Notes under the pieces: model-generated
The model's input: the letters and a program-made list of their open reading frames with translations, nothing else
Database searches by the model: none
Told to the model about the DNA's origin: nothing
Source of the DNA: Lysobacterales bacterium
GTDB taxonomy: Bacteria; Pseudomonadota; Gammaproteobacteria; Xanthomonadales; SZUA-36
Assembly: GCA_013213875.1 (NCBI GenBank)
Contig: JABSSV010000225.1
Coordinates: 1-13,232, forward strand
DNA length: 13,232 bases
Direction: 5' to 3'
Translations under genes and position numbers: made by a program
Shown here: positions 6,772-13,232 of the stretch, one piece after another
Layout: each line of letters starts with the position of its first letter
Position numbering within the stretch: the first letter of the stretch is position 1

Positions 6772-7041
6772 TTAACGGCGCAGACCAAGGCGACCGATCA
6801 GGTCACGGTAGCGCTCGATATCCTTGTTTTTCAGGTAATCGAGCAGGCCGCGACGCTGGTTAACCAGTCGCAGCAAACCGCGACGCGAGTGGTGATCACC
6901 CTTGTGCGTCTTGAAGTGGTCTGTCAGGTGACGAATACGGGCCGTCAACAGCGCTACCTGCACCTCGGGGGAGCCGGTGTCGCTCTCGGAGCGTTTGTAT
7001 TCCTCGACGATCTTGCTTTTTGCCTCAGCATTAAAAGACAT
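6772..7041 (-). CDS. rpsO: 30S ribosomal protein S15
   Basis: 89 aa, exactly the usual length. S15 binds the three-way junction of 16S rRNA helices 20-22 and nucleates assembly of the 30S platform. The sequence aligns along its full length with E. coli S15, including DTGSPEVQVALLT, the rRNA-contacting HKGDHHSRRGLL and the C-terminal IGRLGLRR. ATG at 7041 with GGAG seven bases upstream. The gene has its own likely promoter (7152-7180) and a leader of about 100 bases that can fold, which suggests S15 autoregulation as in other bacteria, although the E. coli pseudoknot is not evident by eye. Read-through from truB is also possible. Confidence 0.98.
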   Translation of the reverse strand: MSFNAEAKSKIVEEYKRSESDTGSPEVQVALLTARIRHLTDHFKTHKGDHHSRRGLLRLVNQRRGLLDYLKNKDIERYRDLIGRLGLRR

Positions 7042-7077
7042 GGTTAGTCTCCATATCTAGAGCCTCGAGGTCTTTGT

Positions 7078-7107
7078 AAAAACCCTGGTTGCCCGGCGTG
7101 AGCAGGG
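7078..7107 (-). promoter_or_regulatory. Terminator-like hairpin in the rpsO leader
   Basis: Within the predicted rpsO 5' UTR, CCCTG and CAGGG form a 5-bp stem around a 15-base GC-rich loop, and the 3' arm runs straight into TTTTTA. It lies 37-66 bases upstream of the S15 start codon. The leader also has the octamer CAAAGACC twice (7069-7076 and 7107-7114) and the palindrome CCTCGAGG (7063-7070), so alternative folds are possible. An attenuation or S15-binding role is inference; the stem is short. Confidence 0.45.
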
Positions 7108-7151
7108 GTCTTTGCAAAGCCCTCGGTAAGCCCCGGTTGAAAGAGCCGCGT

Positions 7152-7180
7152 ATTGTACGCGTCAAAGCCCCCTCAAACAA
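7152..7180 (-). promoter_or_regulatory. sigma70-type promoter of rpsO(-pnp)
   Basis: TTGTTT (7175-7180) and TACAAT (7152-7157) on the minus strand are separated by exactly 17 bases. The -10 matches consensus at 5 of 6 positions and the -35 at TTG. Transcription would start near 7145, giving a leader of about 104 bases. Position just after truB agrees with the internal rpsO promoter known in E. coli. Confidence 0.65.
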
Positions 7181-7184
7181 GCCT

Positions 7185-7210
7185 TTTTAAGCGCTTCAAA
7201 AGCCTTAAAA
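7185..7210 (-). repeat. Inverted repeat between truB and the rpsO promoter
   Basis: TTTTAAG-GCTT-TTG-AAGC-G-CTTAAAA on the minus strand forms an 11-bp stem with one bulged G, about 35 bases after the truB stop and just upstream of the rpsO -35 box. It is AT-rich and followed by AGGC rather than T, so it is at best a weak terminator or an mRNA 3'-end stabiliser for the upstream operon segment. Confidence 0.45.
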
Positions 7211-7244
7211 CCCTGCCCAAAAACAGACACTTCCGAGCCCCTGG

Positions 7245-8168
7245 TCAGGAACCACCGGGGGCGTCCAGCAAAAATACTTTGCGCGGCTGCACCAACCCTC
7301 CCTGCCGGGTGCCAATACCCAGGGCCCGGCGCTGCTCATCCCGCACCAAAAACAGTCCTTCCGGCAGGGTCTCGACCGCCGCCGACGCCGGATTGCCGTT
7401 GCGAAACACCCGCGTTGCGGCCGCATCCAGCGTCACTTCGGGCCAGCCGGAGAGCCCCGCCTCGACCGGCAAGAGGTGCTCTTCCAGGCACGCGTTTTCC
7501 GCCGCTACTTCGAGCTCTTCCAGCGTCACCATGGGGACCCGCTGAAACGGCTCGACCCACAGGCGACGCAGATTCACCAGGTGTGCACGACTGCCCAGCG
7601 CCTCCGCCAGGTCCTCCGCCAGCGTGCGAATATAGGTGCCCTTGGAGCACACCACCTCAAAACACAGCTCCGGTGGCTCCCAGCTCAGCAGTCGCAGTTC
7701 ATGAATGGTAACCGGCCGTGCCTTACGCGGCACGCTAATGCCTTGCCGGGCCAGTTCATAGAGCGGTTTGCCCTCGTGCTTGAGGGCTGAAAACATGGGC
7801 GGCACCTGCATCTGCGCACCGCTCATGGTGGCCAACAGCTGCTGCCATTGCGCAGGCTCCGGCTGCGGTACCGGCGCCTCCTCCACCACCTTACCCTCGC
7901 GATCGCCCGTGGCCGTGGCGGCCCCAAAGCGTGCTGTGGCCCGATAGGCTTTGCAGGCATCCAGCATAAAGGCAGCGGTCTTGCTGGCTTCGCCAAGACA
8001 CAGGGGCAGCATGCCGGTTGCAAACGGGTCCAGCGTGCCCGTATGACCGCCCTTACGGGCATTGAACAGGCGCCGCACACGCTGCAGTGCCTGATTGGAA
8101 GAAAGGCCTTCTGGCTTATCGAGCAGGACCAGGCCGTTGATATGTGCGCCGCGCCGCCGCCGGCTCAA
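7245..8168 (-). CDS. truB: tRNA pseudouridine(55) synthase
   Basis: 307 aa (E. coli 314). Converts U55 in the T loop of most tRNAs to pseudouridine and also acts as a tRNA chaperone. The catalytic aspartate is Asp47 in the motif GHTGTLDPFATG (41-52). Also present are KAYRA with the active-site Tyr75, KGTYIRTLAEDL (176-187) with Tyr179 and Arg181, and a C-terminal PUA-like region (about 245-300). The start is TTG at 8168: no in-frame ATG lies before the conserved HINGLVLLDKPEG, and MSRRRRG at the N-terminus fits the family. The TTG overlaps the rbfA stop (TTGA), so translation is probably coupled to rbfA. The rare start may lower its output. A 203-bp spacer with the rpsO promoter follows. Confidence 0.97.
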   Translation of the reverse strand: MSRRRRGAHINGLVLLDKPEGLSSNQALQRVRRLFNARKGGHTGTLDPFATGMLPLCLGEASKTAAFMLDACKAYRATARFGAATATGDREGKVVEEAPVPQPEPAQWQQLLATMSGAQMQVPPMFSALKHEGKPLYELARQGISVPRKARPVTIHELRLLSWEPPELCFEVVCSKGTYIRTLAEDLAEALGSRAHLVNLRRLWVEPFQRVPMVTLEELEVAAENACLEEHLLPVEAGLSGWPEVTLDAAATRVFRNGNPASAAVETLPEGLFLVRDEQRRALGIGTRQGGLVQPRKVFLLDAPGGS

Positions 8169-8569
8169 GCTTCGCTCTCACCGTCATGCGGCTGATCCTC
8201 ATCGGACTCATGCCGCGGATCGGCGGCCACCGCTTTGTCAATCAGCTGGTCCATACGCTGACCGGTTTCCACCGAGCTGTCATGTTGGAAATTCAGCTCC
8301 GGTACGCTGCGCATGCGCATTTCCTGCCCCAAACGCCGGCGCAGGAATCCGGCTGCCTTATTCAGGGCACGCAGGCTGTCCGCGGCAGCGGCTTCATCAA
8401 ATACCGTAACGAACACCTTGGCATGGGACAGATCACGACTGACCTCCACGTCCGAGACGCTGACGAAACCGACCGCAGGATCTTTCAACTCGCGCTGAAT
8501 CAGCTGCGCGAGTTCACGCCGCAGCTCACCGGCCACGCGCTCCGAACGTTTGAACTCGCGCGGTGCCAT
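8165..8569 (-). CDS. rbfA: 30S ribosome-binding factor A
   Basis: 134 aa (E. coli 133). A KH-fold assembly factor that binds the 30S subunit near 16S rRNA helix 1 and promotes late maturation and cold adaptation. The N-terminal RSERVAGELRRELAQLI and the family signature PELNFQHDSSVETGQRMDQLI (90-110) are intact; the last 15-20 residues are an acidic tail rich in Asp and Glu. ATG at 8569 overlaps the infB stop by one base (TGATG) and the stop overlaps the truB TTG start, so all three genes are likely translationally coupled. Confidence 0.97.
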   Translation of the reverse strand: MAPREFKRSERVAGELRRELAQLIQRELKDPAVGFVSVSDVEVSRDLSHAKVFVTVFDEAAAADSLRALNKAAGFLRRRLGQEMRMRSVPELNFQHDSSVETGQRMDQLIDKAVAADPRHESDEDQPHDGESEA

Positions 8570-11109
8570 CAGAGCGTCCGCGCAACCTCGACCCGCTCAC
8601 AGCATTCGATCTGGTCGTTGGGCTTCACATCGTTGTACTGCTTCACGCCGATACCGCACTCGGTACCGGACTGAACTTCCTTCACATCGTCCTTGAAGCG
8701 GCGCAGTGACTCCAGTTCGCCTTCGAAAACCACCACGTTATCGCGCAGCACGCGAATCGGGTTGTCACGGCGCACCACACCCTCGAGCACCAGACAGCCC
8801 GCGATGGGGCCATGGCTGGAAGAACGGAACACGTCCTTGACCTGTGCCAGACCAATGATGCTCTCGCGGGTCTCCGTACCCAGCATGCCGGAGATGGCTG
8901 CCTTGACCTCGTCGATGGCATCGTAAATCACACTGTAATAGTGCAAATCCAGATCGTTTTCCTGGATCGATTTGCGCGCCGAAGCATCGGCACGTACGTT
9001 GAAGCCAATGATGATGGCGCCGGAAGCGTGTGCCAGCGAGGCGTCAGACTCGGTAATGGCACCCACACCGGAAGCCACAATGTTGACCTTCACTTCGTCG
9101 TTGCTAAGCTTGACCAGTGCGTCACGCAGCGCTTCCACGGAACCCTGCACGTCGGCGCGCACCAGCAGGTTGACCTGCAGCTGCTCGTCCTTGCCCATGC
9201 TCTCAAAGAGGTTCTGCAGATTGGCCGCCTGCTGCTGGGCCAAACGCCCTTCGCGGGAGCGATCCTGACGCTGGGACGCCGCTTCACGCGCTTTACGCTC
9301 GTTCGCAGCGACCAGCACTTCGTCACCCGCCATGGGCACGCCGGAGAGACCCAGCACCTGCACCGGCATGGACGGTCCCACTTCCGTGACCTTGCTACCG
9401 GTTTCATCAAACATGGCACGCACGCGCCCGATTTCCTGACCGGCCAGCATGGTGTCGCCATGCTTGAGCGTGCCTTCCTGCACCAGCACCGTGGCCAGCG
9501 GACCGCGGCCCTTGTCGAGGCTGGATTCAATCACAATGCCGCGGGCAGAGCGATCGGCCACGGCGGTCAATTCCAGCAGTTCCGCCTGCAGCGAAATCGC
9601 CTCCAGCAGATCATCAACGCCGTCGCCGGTCATGGCCGAGACCGGGATGAATTGCTCTTCACCGCCCCAGTCGTCGGGCACCACTTCCTTCGCCGCCAGC
9701 TCGGACTTCACCCGTTCCATATCCGCTTCCGGCTTGTCCATCTTATTCACGGCCACGATCAGCGGCACCTCTGCCGCACGCGCGTGCTGAATGGCTTCTT
9801 CCGTCTGGGGCATGACGCCGTCATCGGCAGCGACCACCAGAATCACGATATCCGTGGCCTTGGCACCGCGCGCACGCATGGCCGTAAAGGCGGCATGGCC
9901 GGGCGTATCCAGGAAGGTAATTCCGCCCTTTGGTGTCTCCACATGGTAGGCACCGATGTGCTGCGTAATGCCGCCGGCCTCGCCGGCCGCTACACGGGAC
10001 TCCCGGATGTAGTCGAGCAAGGAGGTCTTGCCATGGTCCACATGCCCCATAACCGTCACCACGGGCGGGCGCGTGACCGCATCACCGGCATCCTCATGCT
10101 CTTCCGCCAGCAGTTCCTGCTCGATGTCCTTGGCCTCAGCCTGCTTGGCCTCATGACCCATTTCCTCGACCACGAGAATGGCTGTGTCCTGATCCAGCGG
10201 CTGGTTAATGGTCACCATCATGCCCATGCCCATGAGCACCTTGATCACTTCGCCAGCCTTCACCGCCATCAACTTGGCCAGCTCGGCCACGGTGATGGTT
10301 TCCGGTACCGCAACCTCCCGGACGACGGGCGCGGTGGGGCGAGAGAAACCATGCTCGCTGGGCCGCGCGCTGGAAGACGGCGCCATGCGGCGTGTCGGCT
10401 TACGGCGACGGTTCGCCGCGCCACCGGCCACGTGCAGTTTGTCGCGGCCGTAGCGGGTGGCAGGCGCACTCTTCTCTTTCTTGCGCTTGCGCTGCGATTC
10501 AGCGAATTTGCGCGCCTTCTCTTCTTCAGCCTTACGCGCTTTTTCTTCCGCCGCGCGCTGCTCTTCCACCTTGCGCGCCGCTTCTTCCGCTTCCCGTCGG
10601 GCCTGTTCTTCCTGCTCCTTACGGGCCGCTTCTTCCGCCTCTACCCGCGCGGTTTCCTCCGCCTGCTGACGGTCCCTGGCTTCCTGTTCGGCCTGCACGC
10701 GCTGGGCCTCTTCCTCACGCTGGGCGCGGGATTCTTCCAGCGCCTTCCGGGCCGCCTCACGCTCCGGATCTTCCGTCTGGTGTGCGTCCAGCTGGTCACG
10801 CTTCACATAGGTGCGTTTCTTGCGGAACTCCACGTTGACGGTCTTGGTGGCGGCACGCGGTCCGCTGCCGGGAATGCGCAGTTCGCTTACCGAGCGGCGC
10901 TTCAGGGTCACCTTACGGGGCGCCGTGGCATCCGATTCGGATTTGCCATGGCTGGCACGCAGGTGGGCGAGCAGTTTTTTCTTGTCGTCATTGGAGACGG
11001 CTTCATCGCCGGACTGGGCTTCAATGCCAGCCTCGTTGAGCTGACCAAGCAGCTTCTCGACGCTGACACCGAGCACCTCGGCGAGTTGTGAAACGGTTAC
11101 TTTCGACAT
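8569..11109 (-). CDS. infB: Translation initiation factor IF-2
   Basis: 846 aa, in the range of long gammaproteobacterial IF2. The GTPase brings fMet-tRNA to the 30S P site and promotes subunit joining. The N-terminal IF2_N module (about 1-52) is followed by a charged coiled-coil-like linker (about 115-212) made of EEAARK/EEQARRE-type repeats, and a second IF2_N-like module at about 270-320. The G domain has G1 GHVDHGKT (355-362), G2 GGITQHIGA (379-387), G3 DTPGH (401-405), G4 NKMD (455-458) and G5 SAMTG (491-495), followed by domains II-IV ending in the fMet-tRNA-binding barrel. ATG at 11109 with AGGAG six bases upstream, 26 bases after nusA. A long antisense frame lies opposite it and is rejected. 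Confidence 0.98.
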   Translation of the reverse strand: MSKVTVSQLAEVLGVSVEKLLGQLNEAGIEAQSGDEAVSNDDKKKLLAHLRASHGKSESDATAPRKVTLKRRSVSELRIPGSGPRAATKTVNVEFRKKRTYVKRDQLDAHQTEDPEREAARKALEESRAQREEEAQRVQAEQEARDRQQAEETARVEAEEAARKEQEEQARREAEEAARKVEEQRAAEEKARKAEEEKARKFAESQRKRKKEKSAPATRYGRDKLHVAGGAANRRRKPTRRMAPSSSARPSEHGFSRPTAPVVREVAVPETITVAELAKLMAVKAGEVIKVLMGMGMMVTINQPLDQDTAILVVEEMGHEAKQAEAKDIEQELLAEEHEDAGDAVTRPPVVTVMGHVDHGKTSLLDYIRESRVAAGEAGGITQHIGAYHVETPKGGITFLDTPGHAAFTAMRARGAKATDIVILVVAADDGVMPQTEEAIQHARAAEVPLIVAVNKMDKPEADMERVKSELAAKEVVPDDWGGEEQFIPVSAMTGDGVDDLLEAISLQAELLELTAVADRSARGIVIESSLDKGRGPLATVLVQEGTLKHGDTMLAGQEIGRVRAMFDETGSKVTEVGPSMPVQVLGLSGVPMAGDEVLVAANERKAREAASQRQDRSREGRLAQQQAANLQNLFESMGKDEQLQVNLLVRADVQGSVEALRDALVKLSNDEVKVNIVASGVGAITESDASLAHASGAIIIGFNVRADASARKSIQENDLDLHYYSVIYDAIDEVKAAISGMLGTETRESIIGLAQVKDVFRSSSHGPIAGCLVLEGVVRRDNPIRVLRDNVVVFEGELESLRRFKDDVKEVQSGTECGIGVKQYNDVKPNDQIECCERVEVARTL

Positions 11110-11135
11110 GCTGAGCTCCTGTTCAGGCCCTTAAA

Positions 11136-12653
11136 TCAGGCCTGGTCCTGCGTTGCGTCTTCCGGGTCCTCAGCGAACCAGGGTTCGCGGGCAGCCATAA
11201 TCAGGGCAGCGGCGGCTTCATCATCCAGCTCGTCCACTTCCTGCAGTTCGTCTACGGCCAGCTCGGCCAGGTCTTCCTGGGTACGAACACCGCGTTCCGC
11301 CAGACGGAAGGCCAGCCGCTCGTTCATGCCGTCCAGTGCCAGCAGATCCTCAGCCGGCTTGTTTTCGTCCAGCACTTCTTCCTTGGCGATGAGCTGCGTC
11401 AGCAGCGCGTCACGGGCGCGACGGCGCAATTCCGTCACCATGTCCTCGTCGAACTCTTCCACGTCCAGCAGCTCGGCCTCCGGCACATAGGCGACTTCGT
11501 CCACGCTGCTAAAGCCTTCCTGCACGAGGATCGAGGCCACGTCCTCGTCTACGTCGAGACGCTCCATAAAGCGCACCACCAGCTTCTGGGCCTCCTCTTC
11601 ACCCTTGGCCTCCGCGTCCTCAACGGTCATGACGTTGAGTTCCCAGCCAGACAGCTCGCTGGCCAGGCGCACGTTTTGACCGCCACGGCCAATAGCCTGC
11701 GAAAGGTTAGGCTCTTCCACGGCGATGTCCATGGATTTGCTCTCCTCGTCCACCACGATGGCAGCCACCTCAGCCGGTGCCATGGCATTAATGACGAACT
11801 GGGCCGGGTTATCGTCCCAGAGAATGATGTCGATGCGTTCGCCGGCCAGCTCGTTGGATACGGCCTGCACGCGGGAACCGCGCATGCCGACGCAGGCACC
11901 AATGGGATCGGTGCGCGGGTCATTGGACTGCACCGCAATCTTGGCCCGTCGACCGGGATCACGGGCACCGCCCATGATGCTGATCAATTCCTGACCGATT
12001 TCCGGCACTTCCAGTTCGAACAGCGCCATCAAAAATTCCTTGATGGTGCGGCTGGCAAACAGCTGGGGGCCGCGAAGCTCTGAACGAACCTCATACAGGA
12101 AAGCCCGCAGGCGATCTCCGGGACGCACGGTCTCGCCGGGAATCATATGGCGCTGAGCCACAAAGGCCTCGGCATTGCCGCCCAGATCCAGATAGACATT
12201 ACCGCGCTCAATGCGCTTAACGATGCCGTTGATCAGTTCGCCCGCGCGATCCTGGTAGGCCTCCACCACCTGCGCACGCTCCGCCTCACGAACGCGCTGC
12301 ACGATGACCTGTTTCGCCGTTTGCGCGGCGATACGCCCGAATTCCGGGTTTTCCATCGGCTCCTCGATAAAGCCACCCACCTCGATATCGGCGTCCCGCT
12401 CCTGAGCCTGGCTCAGTGTGTACTGGGCTTCCGGAAACTCGATCTCGGCCTCTTCTTCCAGCACTTCCCAGCGCCGAAAGGTTTCGTATTCACCGGTTTC
12501 CCGATCAATCGCAACGCGAACGCCGATTTCCTCGCCACTCCGGCGCTTCGCTGCAGATGCCAGCGCAGCCTCAAGCGCGTCAAAAATCACGTCCTTACCG
12601 ACGCCCTTCTCATTGGAAACAGCGTCTACGACCAACAGAATCTCTTTACTCAT
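11136..12653 (-). CDS. nusA: Transcription termination/antitermination protein NusA
   Basis: 505 aa (E. coli 495). Binds RNA polymerase near the RNA exit channel and modulates pausing, termination and rRNA antitermination. Domain order: RNAP-binding N-terminal domain (about 1-125, MSKEILLVVDAVSNEKGV), S1 (about 135-200, GIVKRIERGNVYLDLGGNAEAFV), KH1 (GACVGMRGSRVQAV, 252-265), KH2 (AIGRGGQNVRLAS, 320-332), then two C-terminal acidic helix-hairpin-helix repeats (about 365-425 and 435-495) as in other gammaproteobacteria that keep AR1 and AR2. ATG at 12653; the purine-rich GGGGAAG about ten bases upstream is the likely ribosome site. It lies 40 bases after rimP. In E. coli NusA represses this operon; nothing in the window tests that. 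Confidence 0.98.
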   Translation of the reverse strand: MSKEILLVVDAVSNEKGVGKDVIFDALEAALASAAKRRSGEEIGVRVAIDRETGEYETFRRWEVLEEEAEIEFPEAQYTLSQAQERDADIEVGGFIEEPMENPEFGRIAAQTAKQVIVQRVREAERAQVVEAYQDRAGELINGIVKRIERGNVYLDLGGNAEAFVAQRHMIPGETVRPGDRLRAFLYEVRSELRGPQLFASRTIKEFLMALFELEVPEIGQELISIMGGARDPGRRAKIAVQSNDPRTDPIGACVGMRGSRVQAVSNELAGERIDIILWDDNPAQFVINAMAPAEVAAIVVDEESKSMDIAVEEPNLSQAIGRGGQNVRLASELSGWELNVMTVEDAEAKGEEEAQKLVVRFMERLDVDEDVASILVQEGFSSVDEVAYVPEAELLDVEEFDEDMVTELRRRARDALLTQLIAKEEVLDENKPAEDLLALDGMNERLAFRLAERGVRTQEDLAELAVDELQEVDELDDEAAAALIMAAREPWFAEDPEDATQDQA

Positions 12654-12693
12654 TTTCGGTACTTCCCCGTCAACGTGGGTGTGATCAAACCGA

Positions 12694-13170
12694 TCACTCT
12701 TTTCTTTCTGCCATTAGCGCGTCGTAATCCGGTACGAGGCGCGCCTTGGCGATGTTGTCAAAAGACAGCGTATAAGTTTCGCCGTCTACCTCAATAGCGA
12801 CCGTGTCGCCTTCTACAGTCAGCAATTCGCCCTTGAACTTGCGCCGTCCATCCACCGGCGCAAAGCTGGTGAGCTTGGCCTCATAGCCCAAAAACTGAGC
12901 ATATTGCTCCGGTGTGAACAGGGGCCGGTCCAGGCCCGGCGAGGACACTTCCAGGTTGTAGTGGCCGGCGATAGGGTCTTCCACATCCAGCTGCGCAGCC
13001 ACTTCCCGGCTGACCGTCTCACAGTCCTCCAGCCCAACACCCTCGGGGCCATCGATGTAAATCCTCAGCAGCCCATGCTGCGGGTTCTTTTGATACTCCA
13101 GGCCCACAAATTCGTAGCCCAGCGCTTCAACCAGCGGCTGCAATAGTTCAATCAGTCGGTTACTGCTCAT
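12694..13170 (-). CDS. rimP: Ribosome maturation factor RimP
   Basis: 158 aa (E. coli 150; formerly YhbC). Needed for efficient 30S assembly, acting with the S12 and central pseudoknot region. The N-terminal alpha/beta domain (about 1-85) contains LGYEFVGLEY, LRIYIDG and the signature NLEVSSPGLDRPLF; a C-terminal SH3-like barrel follows (about 90-150, FKGELLTVEGDTVAIEVDG). ATG at 13170, with only a weak ribosome site (GGGA, about seven bases upstream) and a stable hairpin directly before it. First gene of the operon within the window. Confidence 0.97.
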   Translation of the reverse strand: MSSNRLIELLQPLVEALGYEFVGLEYQKNPQHGLLRIYIDGPEGVGLEDCETVSREVAAQLDVEDPIAGHYNLEVSSPGLDRPLFTPEQYAQFLGYEAKLTSFAPVDGRRKFKGELLTVEGDTVAIEVDGETYTLSFDNIAKARLVPDYDALMAERKE

Positions 13171-13181
13171 CGTTTTCCCGT

Positions 13182-13195
13182 CGGGCCGAAGCCCG
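13182..13195 (-). promoter_or_regulatory. UUCG tetraloop hairpin before rimP
   Basis: On the minus strand CGGGC-UUCG-GCCCG is a 5-bp stem closed by a C(UUCG)G tetraloop, an unusually stable RNA hairpin. It ends 11 bases upstream of the rimP start codon, at the edge of the ribosome-binding area. No T run follows, so it is not a terminator. It may tune rimP translation or mark a processed 5' end; its role is not shown. Confidence 0.55.
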
Positions 13196-13217
13196 CTCAG
13201 CTCTGTTCAAGGCGCAC

Positions 13218-13232
13218 AAAAAAAGGGCGCAA
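13218..13232 (-). terminator. 3' half of a probable intrinsic terminator of the upstream unit
   Basis: On the minus strand GCGCCC followed by seven T (plus-strand A at 13218-13224) looks like the descending arm and U tract of a rho-independent terminator. The matching GGGCGC arm would lie beyond the window edge and cannot be seen. If correct, the rimP operon begins just after a preceding transcription unit. Confidence 0.45.

Noticed and set aside
4986..6863. 625-codon open frame on the plus strand opposite pnp
   Set aside because: Same shadow effect: no motif or ribosome site, His/Gly/Arg-rich composition, fully opposite pnp and running into rpsO.
10470..10770. Repetitive GC-rich DNA within infB
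   Set aside because: It is simply the coding sequence of the charged Glu/Ala/Arg/Lys linker normal for long IF2 proteins, not an independent repeat element.
8812..11091. 759-codon open frame on the plus strand opposite infB
   Set aside because: Long antisense frames are common opposite GC-rich genes with biased codon use. The translation is rich in His, Arg, Leu and Gly without family motifs, while the opposite strand is unmistakable infB.
12682..12696. TGATC-N5-GATCA inverted repeat at the rimP stop
   Set aside because: A 5-bp AT-leaning stem with no T run is too weak to be a terminator inside an operon.

Overview
The window reads as chromosomal DNA of a gammaproteobacterium. The proteins and their order (rimP-nusA-infB-rbfA-truB-rpsO-pnp, all on the minus strand) are the classic gammaproteobacterial translation/transcription/RNA-decay cluster, and the protein sequences look closest to the Pseudomonadales/Oceanospirillales type. 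I cannot fix the genus from the sequence alone.

Right part (about 4,460-13,232, GC about 60% by eye): a complete housekeeping operon read right to left. It begins with a partial intrinsic terminator of an upstream unit at the window edge. Then come rimP (30S maturation), nusA (transcription elongation/antitermination), infB (IF2), rbfA (30S maturation), truB (tRNA psi55 synthase), rpsO (S15) and pnp (PNPase). Junctions are tight: infB/rbfA overlap by 1 nt, and rbfA/truB overlap through a TTG start. rpsO has its own sigma70-like promoter and a structured leader. A strong hairpin lies between rpsO and pnp, and pnp ends in three consecutive hairpins, the last being a good rho-independent terminator. 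The genes cover ribosome subunit assembly, initiation, tRNA/rRNA maturation and RNA turnover, which explains their co-transcription.

Left part (1 to about 4,460, visibly lower GC, gene-poor): an accessory and decaying region downstream of the pnp terminator. It holds (i) an intact flavin-dependent halogenase of the tryptophan-halogenase family with its catalytic Lys and Glu in place and no flavin reductase or pathway partner nearby; (ii) a 16-codon relic of the start of yaaA (peroxide-stress family), abruptly cut; (iii) an intact membrane-anchored, probably periplasmic six-cysteine protein of unknown function with a GTG start; and (iv) the C-terminal piece of an IS91-family transposase running off the left edge. 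Two stretches of about 850 bp (1,159-2,006 and 3,609-4,466) hold no convincing intact gene. The mixture of gene relics, a transposase fragment, lower GC and an orphan halogenase suggests a variable insertion site next to a conserved operon.

The best candidate for new biology is the orphan halogenase (substrate unknown). The six-cysteine secreted protein and the RNA structures around rpsO/pnp come next. I see no CRISPR array, tRNA, rRNA, phage module or recognisable defence system.
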